A stretch of 64,000 nucleotides of DNA from Streptomyces sp. CB00316. GTDB lineage: Bacteria > Actinomycetota > Actinomycetes > Streptomycetales > Streptomycetaceae. Made by a program: the position numbers and the translations under genes. Where the stretch lies: positions 62,001 through 126,000 of the forward strand of contig NZ_LIXI01000005.1 of the NCBI RefSeq assembly GCF_001905595.1, read 5' to 3'. Positions 51,241-61,673 of the stretch are shown here, in pieces. The notes below the pieces were generated by a model. That model saw only the letters and a program-made list of their open reading frames with translations, had not been told where the DNA came from and ran no database searches. Each line of letters begins with the position of its first letter. The first letter of the stretch is position 1.

Positions 51241-52245
51241 TCAGTGCACCCGCACTCTCGGGTCGATGATGCTGTACGCGAGGTCGACCAGGAGGTTGAT
51301 GAGCACGTACACCATCGCGATGAAGAGAATGAACCCGACGAGGACCGGGTAGTCGCGGCCGTCGATCGCGGTACGGATGAACGAGCCGATGCCGCCGAAG
51401 TCGAAGACGGACTCGGTGAGCACCGCACCGGAGAGCAGGCTGCCGGTCAGCAGGCCTACCGCGGTGATCACCGGCAGCAGCGCGTTGCGCAGCACATGGC
51501 GTCCGCGGACGACGCGCTTGTCCAGGCCCTTGGACTCGGCGGTGCGGATGTAGTCCTCGCCGAGCACCTCCAGGACGCTGGCGCGGGTCATCCGGACGAT
51601 GACGGCGAGCGGGATCGAGGCCAGCGCGACGGCGGGCAGGACCAGGTGCATGATCGCGTCCCAGCTCGCGTCGAACTCACCGGTCAGCAACCCGTCCAGG
51701 ACCGAGAATCCGGTGATGTCGGTGGCGTTGAGGCCGGTGGTGAGCCTGCCCTGGCTCGGGAACCAGCCCAGCTGGACGGAGAAGATCCCGCGCAGCAGCA
51801 TGGCCAGGAAGAAGACCGGGATGCAGATGCCCAGCAGCGATCCGGAGACGGACGCGACGTCCAGCCAGCCGCCGCGGTGCTTGGCCGCGAGGTAGCCCAT
51901 CGGGATGCCCACGACCACGGCGATCAGGATGGCGGCGACGCTGAGTTCCACGGTGGCCGGGAAGCGCAGGGCGAATTCGTCCCACACCGGCTGCCCGGTC
52001 TGGGTGGAGGTCCCGAGGTCGAGCTCGAAGATGCGCTTCAGGAAGCGCCAGTACTGGACGTGCACCGGCTCGTCGAGCCCGAGTGCACGGTTGATCCTCG
52101 CCACTTCGGCTTCGGTGGCCCGCTCGCCCAGGATCGCTGAGGCGGGTCCGCCGGGCAGTCGGTTCAGCCAGAGGAACAGCAGGACCGACAGGCCGAGCAG
52201 GGTGGGAATGAGCTGGAGAAGTCTTCTTACGACGAGTCGCAGCAC
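51241..52245 (-). CDS. Peptide ABC transporter permease (OppB/DppB type)
   Basis: The protein has 334 residues from GTG 52245, with AAAGGGG 9 bases upstream. It begins with the OppB signature (LVVRRLLQLIPTLLGLSVLL). Six helices are present. The coupling loop lies near TAESKGLDKRVVRGRHVLRN, and the C-terminus has SVFDFGGIGSFIRTAIDGRD. A very stable hairpin separates it from the binding-protein gene upstream. Confidence 0.95.
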   Translation of the reverse strand: MLRLVVRRLLQLIPTLLGLSVLLFLWLNRLPGGPASAILGERATEAEVARINRALGLDEPVHVQYWRFLKRIFELDLGTSTQTGQPVWDEFALRFPATVELSVAAILIAVVVGIPMGYLAAKHRGGWLDVASVSGSLLGICIPVFFLAMLLRGIFSVQLGWFPSQGRLTTGLNATDITGFSVLDGLLTGEFDASWDAIMHLVLPAVALASIPLAVIVRMTRASVLEVLGEDYIRTAESKGLDKRVVRGRHVLRNALLPVITAVGLLTGSLLSGAVLTESVFDFGGIGSFIRTAIDGRDYPVLVGFILFIAMVYVLINLLVDLAYSIIDPRVRVH

Positions 52246-52275
52246 CCCGCATGCCCCTTTCTCACGTGCGTCGAT

Positions 52276-52320
52276 GCGGGTCCGCCCGGCCACCTGACTG
52301 CTGTGGCCGGGCGGACCCGC
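52276..52320 (-). terminator. Intercistronic hairpin between the oppA-like and oppB-like genes
   Basis: A perfect 18 bp stem (52276-52293 with 52303-52320, starting GCGGGTCCGCCC) has a 9-base loop, 10 bases after the binding-protein stop. It probably acts as a partial terminator or 3' stabiliser, so that more binding protein than permease is made. This is a known pattern in ABC operons; its action here is inference. Confidence 0.8.
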
Positions 52321-52330
52321 TGGTGTGCGA

Positions 52331-54001
52331 TTACTTGAAGGAGACCTCGGCGAAGTTCTCCTGCGTCAGCGGGGAGACCTTCGGCGGGTTGACGTTCTTG
52401 GCGAACGCGATCGCCGGCGGGGACGACGAGATCGGCACGCCCGGGACGTACTCCATGATCGCCTCGTTGGCCTTCTTGTACGCCTCGGTGCGACCGGCGG
52501 TGTCGGTGACCTTGGAGGCCGCGTTCACGGCGTCGAAGACCTTCTTGTCCTTGAAGCCCCACTGCTTGTCGGGCCCGGCGAACCAGGTGCCGATGAAGTT
52601 GTAACCGTCGTTGAAGTCACCGGTCCAGCCGAGCAGGTGCAGGGCGCAGGAGCCGGCCTCGGTGGCGTCCAGGTAGTCCGGGGCCCACTTCATGGCCTTC
52701 GGCTTGACGGTGATGCCGGCCTTCTCCAGGTCGGCCTTCATCAACTCGAACATGTCCTGCGGGGCAGGCATGTACGGGCGCGTGACCTCGGTCGGGTAGC
52801 AGAACTCGATGGACAGCTTCTCCTGGCCGGCCTGCTTGAGGAGGTCCTTCGCCTTGGTGGTGTCGAACGGGTACGTCTTCACCTTGTCGGAGAAGCCGGC
52901 GACCGTGTCGGGCATGAACTGGGTCGCGACCTTGCCGCCCTCGGGCAGCTGGGTGTTGACGAGGTTCTCGCGGTCGATGGCGTGCGTGATCGCCTGACGG
53001 ACCTCGGGCTTCTTCAGCGCGGGGTTGGCCGACTGGCTCATGCCCACGTAGAAGATGTTGAAGACGTCACGGGTCGGGACCTCGTAACCCTGCTTCTGCA
53101 GCGTCGTCACATCGGCGGGGGCGACCAGGTCGTAGCCGTCGATGTCACCCGCCTGGAGCGCCTGGCGGCGGGTCTCCTCGGTGGAGATGGTGCGGAAGAC
53201 CAGGTTCTTCACCTTGGCCTTGTCGCCCCAGTAGTCGTCGAAGCGCTCCAGGGAGACTTCCTTGTTCCCCTTGTTCCACTTCACGATCTTGTACGGGCCG
53301 GTGCCGGCGACCGTGCCGGCCTCCTGGCTGTACTTGGGGTACGTGATCGCGTCGCCCTTGGCGGTCGCGTTCTGCTTCGCGTACTCCTTGAGCGCCTTCG
53401 GCGAGTGGATCGCGAGCGCCTGGAGGGAGAACCCGCCCGGCAGGTTCGCGGAGGGCTCGTTGACCTCGATGACGGCCGTGTTCTCGTCCTTGGCGGTGCA
53501 GGACTTGTAGTTCGCCTTGGGCGTCTCGGCGTCCTCGTTCTTCGCGAACCCGCCCATGATGGTCTGCCAGTAGTAGGAGACCGCGCTGGACTGGTACGTG
53601 CCCTTCCAGTTGAACCAGTAGTCGTAGTTCGCGCAGACCGCGGCGGCGTTGAACGCCTCGCCGTCGTGGAACTTCACGCCCTGGCGCAGGTTGAACGTCC
53701 AGACCTTGCCGGCCGCGTCACCTTCCCACTTCTCGGCGAGGCCGCCGACCAGCTTGCTGCCGCCGGGCTCGTGCTCCAGCAGCGCCTCGAAGGCCTGACG
53801 GGTGACGCGGAACGTCTCGCCGTCGCTCGCGAGGGCCGGGTCGAGGGAGCCGGGGTCACCGGATCCGGCGAAGACGAAGGTGTCCTTGTCGCCCCCCTTG
53901 GAGCCGCCCTCGTCCCGCTCGCTGGAACAGCCCGTGGCGATCAGACCGACAGCGACCGCTGTCGTGATCGCCCGGACAGCCCGGGACTTGAATATGCGCA
54001 T
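52331..54001 (-). CDS. Peptide ABC transporter substrate-binding lipoprotein (OppA/DppA type)
   Basis: The protein has 556 residues from ATG 54001, with AGGGGTGG upstream. Lipoprotein signal: basic N-terminus, hydrophobic core and lipobox LIATGC with Cys at residue 25. SBP family 5 features: GSGDPGSLDPALASDGETFR, LRQGVKFHDGEAFNA, GTGPYKIVKW and VRQAITHAIDRENLV. It captures peptides outside the membrane for the downstream permease and ATPases. First gene of the operon. Confidence 0.95.
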   Translation of the reverse strand: MRIFKSRAVRAITTAVAVGLIATGCSSERDEGGSKGGDKDTFVFAGSGDPGSLDPALASDGETFRVTRQAFEALLEHEPGGSKLVGGLAEKWEGDAAGKVWTFNLRQGVKFHDGEAFNAAAVCANYDYWFNWKGTYQSSAVSYYWQTIMGGFAKNEDAETPKANYKSCTAKDENTAVIEVNEPSANLPGGFSLQALAIHSPKALKEYAKQNATAKGDAITYPKYSQEAGTVAGTGPYKIVKWNKGNKEVSLERFDDYWGDKAKVKNLVFRTISTEETRRQALQAGDIDGYDLVAPADVTTLQKQGYEVPTRDVFNIFYVGMSQSANPALKKPEVRQAITHAIDRENLVNTQLPEGGKVATQFMPDTVAGFSDKVKTYPFDTTKAKDLLKQAGQEKLSIEFCYPTEVTRPYMPAPQDMFELMKADLEKAGITVKPKAMKWAPDYLDATEAGSCALHLLGWTGDFNDGYNFIGTWFAGPDKQWGFKDKKVFDAVNAASKVTDTAGRTEAYKKANEAIMEYVPGVPISSSPPAIAFAKNVNPPKVSPLTQENFAEVSFK

Positions 54002-54092
54002 GGGTCCACCCCTGGTTCGCCATGTGGTGAGGTTTGATGGCCGCACACTACAGACGGGGTGCACCGCAAGAGAACAGTCCGGATAGCGGTGA

Positions 54093-54169
54093 GACCTAGT
54101 CGAGACCCGGACAGTTAACAAACCGTCCAGTTCCGGGACATCCCTCCGGACCCGGTTAACAAGCCGGAC
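54093..54169 (-). promoter_or_regulatory. Candidate opp promoter with repeated GTTAAC boxes
   Basis: On the minus strand, TTGTTA (54116-54121) and TAGGTC (54093-54098) are 17 bp apart and resemble a HrdB-type promoter about 95 bases before the binding-protein start. The hexamer palindrome GTTAAC occurs there (54114-54119) and again at 54155-54160, each inside a similar 15-mer (GTTAACAARCCG core). The upstream copy could be an activator or repressor site. Confidence 0.5.
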
Positions 54170-54234
54170 ATCTGAGGGTGTTCGGCGAGGCCGGTCCCGT
54201 CGCGCGGGTCGGCGGCGCCGGTTCGACCCGCAGC

Positions 54235-55020
54235 TCAGCGGTGCTGCTGCGGCGGGTATCCGTACCCGGCGGCGGGCGGCGCACCCGCCGGGGCGTGCGC
54301 CTCGCGGTCGTAGAACGGGCGGGCGTTGGCGCGCAGCCACATCGCGACCGGGTCGTACTCGTCGGACATGGCGACGGTGGAGACGGGCAGCCCGTCGGGG
54401 ACCGCGCCGATCGACTGCCGCATCATCGCGCGCACCGCGTCGACGGAGGCCCGCCCGGTGTCGTACAGGTCGAGCCCGATCGCGAGGTACGGGACACCGA
54501 CCGCGGGGTGCACCCAGGCGCGGCGCAACGAGCGGACGGCCGGGGTGCGGTGGGCGTTCTGGGTGAGCTGGGCGTAGAACTGCGGGAGCTCCACGGCGGG
54601 CTCGGTCAACCGGAGCGGGCCCGCGGGCAGCCGGTCCAGGCCGGTGGAGATCCGGCGCAGGTCCAGCCAGGGGATGCCGACCCCGCCGCCGGGGGCGTGC
54701 GGGTTGAGCCAGATGCCCCAGCGGTCGGGGAAAAGGGTGCGGGCGATGTCCCGGCCGGAGACCAGCTCGTGGGCGCGGCTCCAGCCGCTGGCGGAGAGCT
54801 CCTGGGCGGAGGTGACGCACGGTGCGTATCCGAGGCCGTCGACCTCCATGGAGCCGTACTGCGCGTCCGGTGAACCGGCCGTGCCGTGCCAGAGCAGCAT
54901 CCAGACCCGGCTGTCGGCGAGGGCCGCGAGCAGCGCCTCGTAGGCGTCGTAACGCCCGGGGCTCACCTGGCGCAGCATGTGCTCGACCTGACCGGCCGCC
55001 GCAGTGCCTGACGCACTCAC
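54235..55020 (-). CDS. SseB-like protein (enhanced serine sensitivity protein family)
   Basis: The protein has 261 residues from GTG 55020. The N-terminal half resembles SseB N-domain repeats (SRVWMLLWHGTAGSPDAQYG, IWLNPHAPGGGVGIPW). The C-terminal half matches the SseB C-terminal domain (RAWVHPAVGVPYLAIGLDLY, then ANARPFYDRE). It ends in a Pro/Gly/Tyr-rich tail. SseB proteins alter serine sensitivity in E. coli, but their biochemical role is not clear. A second, related gene lies just upstream on the same strand. Confidence 0.82.
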   Translation of the reverse strand: MSASGTAAAGQVEHMLRQVSPGRYDAYEALLAALADSRVWMLLWHGTAGSPDAQYGSMEVDGLGYAPCVTSAQELSASGWSRAHELVSGRDIARTLFPDRWGIWLNPHAPGGGVGIPWLDLRRISTGLDRLPAGPLRLTEPAVELPQFYAQLTQNAHRTPAVRSLRRAWVHPAVGVPYLAIGLDLYDTGRASVDAVRAMMRQSIGAVPDGLPVSTVAMSDEYDPVAMWLRANARPFYDREAHAPAGAPPAAGYGYPPQQHR

Positions 55021-55165
55021 CCTGGGTCCCGCCCCTCATCGTTCCGTCGACGCTCCCGGGCACACGGGAGCGGCCTCGCCATCAAACCAGCTTATGCGCC
55101 ACTTCTGACACCGACTTGACGCCACGGTCGGGCGGCGCCGGTACGCGGGCATCCCTCCGGCGGGG

Positions 55166-55936
55166 TCAGTGGCCCTCGCGCCGGTAGAACGGGCGCACCT
55201 TCTCCCGCATCCAGTCGCCCACCAGGTCCTGGGCCACGTCCAGTAGGACCAGGTTCACCGGCCAGGGCACCTCGACCCGGCCGAGCGCCCGTCCCAGGGC
55301 GTCCATCGGGGCGCTCTGGCCCGCGCCGTCCCAGGTGGCGAACTCGACGCCCACGAAGAGCACGGGGTCGCCGCCCTCGATGCTGGCGAGCGCCCGGCGG
55401 GCGGTGGACACCACGCCGGTGGCCTCGAACTCGGCGGAGACGGCGGTGAGGAAGTCGACGGGGTCGTGCTGCCAGTCCGGTTCGTACAGCTTGACCCGGC
55501 CGCCGGTGGCGGGACCGTCCAGGGCGGTGCGCCCGGCCCGGCAGAGCTCTGCGACGGCGGGCGGCGGCAGCGGGATGCCGACGGCGCCGCCCGGGTTCAC
55601 CGCGATGCCGACCTGCGGGGGCAGGCCCCGGGCGAAGTCGCGGGCGGGGGCCACGGCGAAGGACATGTGGCTGCCGACGCAGCTGAGGAACTGGCCCTCG
55701 GAGCTGAAGACGGGGACGTACGCGGCGCCGTCGATGTCCATCATCGGCAGGTCGAGGTCGGCGCTGGCGGGCGAGCCGCCGGCCGGCAGCGGGACCCAGA
55801 CCGAGCTGCGGCCGAGCACCTCGACCAGGCGGCCGCCCGCGTCGGCGACGCCGAGGGAGGCGGTCAGCACCTCTTCGAGCTCGTTGGCGGGCCACCCGTG
55901 CTGGGGGTGCGCCTGGACCGGTGCCGGAATGTCCAC
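55166..55936 (-). CDS. SseB-like protein, second copy
   Basis: The protein has 256 residues from GTG 55936. It shares layout with the following gene: the N-domain (SSVWVPLPAGG, FLSCVGSHMSFAVAPARDFA, GIAVNPGGAVGIPLPP) and a C-terminal domain ending in REKVRPFYRREGH, matching NARPFYDREAH in its neighbour. The pair probably arose by duplication. Function unknown. Both lie near serine and glycine metabolism genes, which is suggestive only. Confidence 0.82.
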   Translation of the reverse strand: MDIPAPVQAHPQHGWPANELEEVLTASLGVADAGGRLVEVLGRSSVWVPLPAGGSPASADLDLPMMDIDGAAYVPVFSSEGQFLSCVGSHMSFAVAPARDFARGLPPQVGIAVNPGGAVGIPLPPPAVAELCRAGRTALDGPATGGRVKLYEPDWQHDPVDFLTAVSAEFEATGVVSTARRALASIEGGDPVLFVGVEFATWDGAGQSAPMDALGRALGRVEVPWPVNLVLLDVAQDLVGDWMREKVRPFYRREGH

Positions 55937-55979
55937 TGCCTCTGTGCCTCTCTCAGCTGTCGTTCGCTCGGCCAGAACC

Positions 55980-56678
55980 CTAACCGGCGCACGCGGCCGG
56001 GGCGTCCCCGTCGATGAAGGAGATCCGGCTGAGCGCGCTCGCCGCCTCCCGGTCCAGCAGCACCGCCGAGGCGCAGCCAGGGGGCAGCGTGCCCTGTTCG
56101 GTGTCGCGGATCAGCCGGGCCACCGCGTGCCGGTGGCGGGCGAAGGCGTACCCGGAGACGCCCCGGCCGCGTTCACGCTGCCCCTCGCGGGCCGTCGCGG
56201 GATCCACGTCGAGCAGGAGCAGGTGCAGGGTGCGGCCCCGGCGGGCGGCGTGCAGGGCGAGCCAGCGGCGTACCCAGGTCTGCGTACCGCAGTCGTGGAC
56301 GACCACGGACGCGCCGGAGCGCAGGACGGACCAGAGCCCGAGGTAGTGGGCGGCGCGGACCAAGGGGCGGTAGAGGGCGTACGGAAGTAAGCGGGGCAGT
56401 GCGGCGGCCCAGCGGTCGCGGGTGTTCTGGGAGTCGATGGCGGGGCCGCTCACGGCCCGCCGGATCAGGGTGGACTTGCCCCCGCCGGGCAGCCCGGAGA
56501 CGACCACGATGTCACCGGGGGTGAAGTCGAGGCTGTACGGACTGTGGCCGGTGCGCCCGCGCAGATCGCGTACCACCGGCGCACGGGGTTCCAGCAGCTC
56601 GCGGCCGGGTACGCCGGGCTGTGCGGGCATCGCGCTGTGCGCGACCCCCGCGGTCGGTACCGACCGCTGCAACACCAT
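55980..56678 (-). CDS. P-loop ATPase of the zeta toxin/kinase-like AAA_33 type
   Basis: The protein has 232 residues from ATG 56678, with GGGGATGGG upstream. After a 45-residue leader, the Walker A motif is VVVSGLPGGGKSTLIRR (about 60-76), and a DxQ-type loop (AIDSQNTRDRW) follows. The later LLLLDVDPATAREGQRERGR has the Arg-rich lid seen in small kinases of the AAA_33 group. It probably phosphorylates a small molecule, with the target unknown. It lies 43 bases upstream of the SseB-like pair on the same strand and diverges from the gcv riboswitch. Confidence 0.8.
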   Translation of the reverse strand: MVLQRSVPTAGVAHSAMPAQPGVPGRELLEPRAPVVRDLRGRTGHSPYSLDFTPGDIVVVSGLPGGGKSTLIRRAVSGPAIDSQNTRDRWAAALPRLLPYALYRPLVRAAHYLGLWSVLRSGASVVVHDCGTQTWVRRWLALHAARRGRTLHLLLLDVDPATAREGQRERGRGVSGYAFARHRHAVARLIRDTEQGTLPPGCASAVLLDREAASALSRISFIDGDAPAACAG

Positions 56679-56850
56679 CGCCCATCCCCCTGCTGTCGGG
56701 CCGCATTCGCCTGCTCCTGAAGTGTAAAGAAATGGCAAGGCTCCACAACCGCCCTCGCTGTTCGCACCAGCGTTGCCGACCGGCCGCCCCACTCTGCCGC
56801 AAGGCGTGCGATGATGACCCGGCCAACTGCATACCGGCCGTTCGAATCCG

Positions 56851-57077
56851 CGCGGGAGAGTTCCGGCCACAGTGTGAGCCGGGCGCCGAAGGAGCAAGAT
56901 CCTCCCTTGAATCTCTCAGGCCCCGTACCGCGTGGATGAGGCAGATCTGAAAAGCGAGTCGCCCTGCGGCTCCACCCAAGGTGCAAGCCGAGCCCTGTGA
57001 ACAGGGCCCTCCTCTCGGGGGCATACCCCGTCAGGGGCTATCGGCGAACCTCTCAGGTTCCGATGACAGATGGGGGG
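56851..57077 (+). ncRNA. Tandem glycine riboswitch
   Basis: Two aptamer halves are readable. The first (about 56851-56950) has GGGAGAGTTCCGGCC, GCCGAAGGAGCAAG and CCTTGAATCTCTCAGGC. The second (about 56951-57077) has CACCCAAGGTGCAAGCCG and GGCGAACCTCTCAGGTTCCG followed by GACAGATGGGGG. These are the conserved core elements of the gcvT-type riboswitch. In this class glycine binding usually turns on expression of the cleavage system. gcvT starts 38 bases downstream. Confidence 0.93.
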
Positions 57078-57115
57078 GATCCGTCCTGACGTCGTCATGC
57101 CCTGGAGCCGTATCC

Positions 57116-58231
57116 ATGAGCACTGCCCCCCGTCTCACCGCCCTCGACGCGCTGCACCGCTCGCTCGGCGCCACCATGACCGACTTCGCGGGCTGGGACA
57201 TGCCGCTGCGGTACGCCAGTGAGCGCGACGAGCACAACGCCGTACGCACCCGGGCCGGTCTCTTCGACCTGTCGCACATGGGCGAGATCACCGTCACCGG
57301 ACCCGAGGCCGCGACCTTCCTGAGCTACGCCCTGGTGGGGAACATCGCCACCGTCGGCAACGGCCGCGCCCGCTACACGATGATCGTCCAGGAGGACGGC
57401 GGGATCGTGGACGACCTGATCGTCTACCGGCTGGGCGAGACCGAGTACATGGTCGTGGCCAACGCGGGCAACGCTCAGATCGTGCTGGACGCGCTGACCG
57501 CCCGCGTGGCGGGGTTCGACGCCGAGGTGCGCGACGACCGGGACGCGTACGCGCTGCTCGCGGTCCAGGGCCCCGAGTCGCCCGCCATCATGAAGGCCGT
57601 CACCGACGCCGATCTGGACGGGCTGAAGTACTACGCGGGCCTGCCGGGCACGGTCGCCGGGGTCCCGGCGCTCATCGCCCGTACCGGCTACACCGGCGAG
57701 GACGGCTTCGAGCTTTTCGTCGCACCCGAACACGCGGAGCAGCTGTGGCGGGCCCTGACGGACGCCGGCCAGACGCACGGCCTGATCCCCTGCGGCCTCT
57801 CCTGCCGGGACACGCTGCGCCTGGAGGCCGGCATGCCGCTGTACGGGCACGAGCTGACGACGGCGCTGACCCCGTTCGACGCGGGTCTGGGCCGGGTCGT
57901 GAAGTTCGAGAAGGAGGGCGACTTCGTGGGCCGCGAGGCGCTCCAGGCCGCCGCCGAGCGCGCCGAGAGCGCCCCGCCGCGCAAGCTGGTCGGCCTGATC
58001 GCGGAGGGCCGCCGCGTCCCTCGCGCCGGGTTCTCGGTCGTCGCCGACGGCAAGGTGATCGGCGAGGTCACCTCCGGCGCCCCCTCCCCCACCCTGGGCA
58101 AGCCGGTCGCCATGGCGTACGTGGACGCGGCCTTCGCCGCGCCGGGTACCGAGGGCGTGGGCGTGGACATCCGGGGCACGCACGAGCCGTACGAGGTCGT
58201 CGCGCTGCCGTTCTACAAGCGCCAGAAGTGA
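57116..58231 (+). CDS. gcvT: Glycine cleavage system T protein (aminomethyltransferase)
   Basis: Transfers the methylene group from lipoyl-bound aminomethyl to tetrahydrofolate, releasing ammonia. The protein has 371 residues from ATG 57116, with TGGAG 8 bases upstream. In-frame codons further upstream fall inside the riboswitch and are rejected. Folate-site motifs: GWDMPLRYASERDEHNAVRT, LFDLSHMGEI, ARTGYTGEDGFELF, RDTLRLEAGMPLYGHEL. First gene of gcvT-gcvH-glyA-sdaA. gcvP is not in the window. Confidence 0.97.
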   Translation: MSTAPRLTALDALHRSLGATMTDFAGWDMPLRYASERDEHNAVRTRAGLFDLSHMGEITVTGPEAATFLSYALVGNIATVGNGRARYTMIVQEDGGIVDDLIVYRLGETEYMVVANAGNAQIVLDALTARVAGFDAEVRDDRDAYALLAVQGPESPAIMKAVTDADLDGLKYYAGLPGTVAGVPALIARTGYTGEDGFELFVAPEHAEQLWRALTDAGQTHGLIPCGLSCRDTLRLEAGMPLYGHELTTALTPFDAGLGRVVKFEKEGDFVGREALQAAAERAESAPPRKLVGLIAEGRRVPRAGFSVVADGKVIGEVTSGAPSPTLGKPVAMAYVDAAFAAPGTEGVGVDIRGTHEPYEVVALPFYKRQK

Positions 58232-58365
58232 TATCCCGGAGGGACCGGCGCGCGTTCCGGGCCTTCCGCATCGGCACGCAGGCGTCACGGAAGTGACGTA
58301 CCTCCGTCTCACACCGTAAGACCACCGTTCATCAGCACTCCCCCGCGTACAGGAGAATTCAGGTC

Positions 58366-58743
58366 ATGAGCAACCCCCAGCAGCTGCGGTACAGCAAGGA
58401 GCACGAATGGCTGTCGGCCGTCGAGGACGGCGTGGCCACGATCGGCATCACGGAGTACGCGGCCAACGCGCTCGGTGACGTCGTCTACGCCCAGCTTCCG
58501 GAGGTCGGTGACACGGTGACCGCGGGCGAGACCTGCGGCGAGCTGGAGTCGACCAAGTCCGTCAGCGATCTGTATTCGCCGGTGACCGGTGAGGTGACGG
58601 CGGCCAACCAGGACGTCGTGGACGACCCCTCGCTGGTGAACTCCGCTCCCTTCGAGGGCGGCTGGCTGTTCAAGGTGCGCGTCACGGAGGAGCCGGCCGA
58701 CCTGCTCTCCGCCGACGAGTACACCGCGTTCTCCGGCAACTGA
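58366..58743 (+). CDS. gcvH: Glycine cleavage system H protein
   Basis: A lipoyl carrier of 125 residues from ATG 58366, with AGGAG about 11 bases upstream. The lipoylated Lys lies in [19 protein letters not shown] (about residue 66). It shuttles the aminomethyl intermediate between the P, T and L proteins. It lies 134 bases after gcvT. Confidence 0.97.
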   Translation: MSNPQQLRYSKEHEWLSAVEDGVATIGITEYAANALGDVVYAQLPEVGDTVTAGETCGELESTKSVSDLYSPVTGEVTAANQDVVDDPSLVNSAPFEGGWLFKVRVTEEPADLLSADEYTAFSGN

Positions 58744-58762
58744 GACCTTAAGGGACCCCCTG

Positions 58763-60022
58763 ATGTCGCTTCTGAACTCCTCCCTCCACGAGCTGGACCC
58801 GGACGTCGCCGCCGCCGTCGACGCCGAGCTCCACCGTCAGCAGTCCACCCTCGAGATGATCGCCTCGGAGAACTTCGCTCCGGTCGCGGTCATGGAGGCC
58901 CAGGGCTCCGTCCTCACCAACAAGTACGCCGAGGGCTACCCCGGCCGCCGCTACTACGGCGGCTGTGAGCACGTCGACGTGGTCGAGCAGATCGCGATCG
59001 ACCGGATCAAGGCCCTGTTCGGCGCCGAGGCCGCGAACGTCCAGCCGCACTCCGGTGCGCAGGCGAACGCCGCCGCGATGTTCGCGCTGCTGAAGCCGGG
59101 CGACACGATCATGGGTCTGAGCCTGGCCCACGGCGGTCACCTGACCCACGGCATGAAGATCAACTTCTCCGGCAAGCTCTACAACGTGGTCCCGTACCAC
59201 GTCGACGAGAGCGGCATCGTGGACATGGAGGAGGTCGAGCGCCTCGCCAAGGAGTCCCAGCCGAAGCTGATCGTCGCCGGCTGGTCCGCCTACCCGCGCC
59301 AGCTGGACTTCGCCGCCTTCCGCCGTATCGCGGACGAGGTCGGCGCGTACCTGATGGTCGACATGGCGCACTTCGCGGGCCTGGTCGCGGCCGGTCTGCA
59401 CCCCAACCCGGTGCCGCACGCCCACGTCGTCACCACCACCACGCACAAGACCCTCGGCGGTCCGCGCGGCGGCGTGATCCTCTCCACCCAGGAGCTCGCC
59501 AAGAAGATCAACTCGGCGGTCTTCCCGGGTCAGCAGGGCGGCCCGCTGGAGCACGTGATCGCGGCCAAGGCGGTCTCGTTCAAGATCGCGGCGGGCGAGG
59601 AGTTCAAGGAGCGCCAGCAGCGCACACTGGACGGTGCCCGCGTCCTCGCCGAGCGCCTGGTGCAGCCGGACGTCACCGAGGTGGGTGTCTCCGTCCTCTC
59701 CGGCGGCACGGACGTGCACCTGGTCCTGGTCGACCTGCGCAACTCCGAGCTGGACGGCCAGCAGGCCGAGGACCGGCTCCACGAGCTGGGCATCACGGTC
59801 AACCGGAACGCCATCCCGAACGACCCGCGCCCCCCGATGGTCACCTCGGGCCTGCGGATCGGCACCCCGGCGCTGGCCACCCGTGGCTTCGGCACCGAGG
59901 ACTTCACCGAGGTCGCGGAGATCATCGCCGCGGCCCTCAAGCCGACCTACGACGCGGACGACCTCAAGGCCCGCGTGGTCGCGCTGGCCGAGAAGTTCCC
60001 GCTGTACCCCGGCCTGAAGTAG
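58763..60022 (+). CDS. glyA: Serine hydroxymethyltransferase
   Basis: PLP enzyme joining glycine and methylene-tetrahydrofolate into serine, and the reverse. The protein has 419 residues from ATG 58763, 19 bases after gcvH. PLP Lys in [16 protein letters not shown]-terminal [31 protein letters not shown]. With gcvTH upstream it uses the one-carbon unit from one glycine to turn a second glycine into serine. Confidence 0.97.
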   Translation: MSLLNSSLHELDPDVAAAVDAELHRQQSTLEMIASENFAPVAVMEAQGSVLTNKYAEGYPGRRYYGGCEHVDVVEQIAIDRIKALFGAEAANVQPHSGAQANAAAMFALLKPGDTIMGLSLAHGGHLTHGMKINFSGKLYNVVPYHVDESGIVDMEEVERLAKESQPKLIVAGWSAYPRQLDFAAFRRIADEVGAYLMVDMAHFAGLVAAGLHPNPVPHAHVVTTTTHKTLGGPRGGVILSTQELAKKINSAVFPGQQGGPLEHVIAAKAVSFKIAAGEEFKERQQRTLDGARVLAERLVQPDVTEVGVSVLSGGTDVHLVLVDLRNSELDGQQAEDRLHELGITVNRNAIPNDPRPPMVTSGLRIGTPALATRGFGTEDFTEVAEIIAAALKPTYDADDLKARVVALAEKFPLYPGLK

Positions 60023-60051
60023 CACCTGGCCTGCGGTTCTGCGCACAAGGG

Positions 60052-60092
60052 CGGGGCACCGCGCACACTGAACGAGTGAGCGTGGTGCCCCG
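60052..60092 (+). terminator. Hairpin between glyA and sdaA
   Basis: CGGGGCACC (60052-60060) pairs with GGTGCCCCG (60084-60092). The loop contains a further weak stem. It lies 30 bases after the glyA stop and about 100 bases before sdaA. It may attenuate read-through so that sdaA is made at a lower level. Confidence 0.45.
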
Positions 60093-60193
60093 TTCCTTGC
60101 CCCGCCCCCGCTGATTTCATCCCGCTTGCCCTGCTTGTCCCCGCACCGCCCAGGCAGACAACGGCGTCTTCCAACCCCCCAAGGAGTCCTCCC

Positions 60194-61579
<1,386 letters not shown>

Positions 61580-61651
61580 GCGGATGGGCCCTGACCAGTG
61601 TGTTCGCATCTTTCAGCGCTGTCAGGGCCTTCCCTGCTCGCACGGCGGAAG

Positions 61652-61673
61652 GTCCCAGGGATCCCCCTGGGAC
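61652..61673 (+). terminator. sdaA terminator
   Basis: A 9 bp perfect stem, GTCCCAGGG (61652-61660) with CCCTGGGAC (61665-61673), has a 4-base ATCC loop. It lies about 70 bases after the sdaA stop. Confidence 0.7.
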
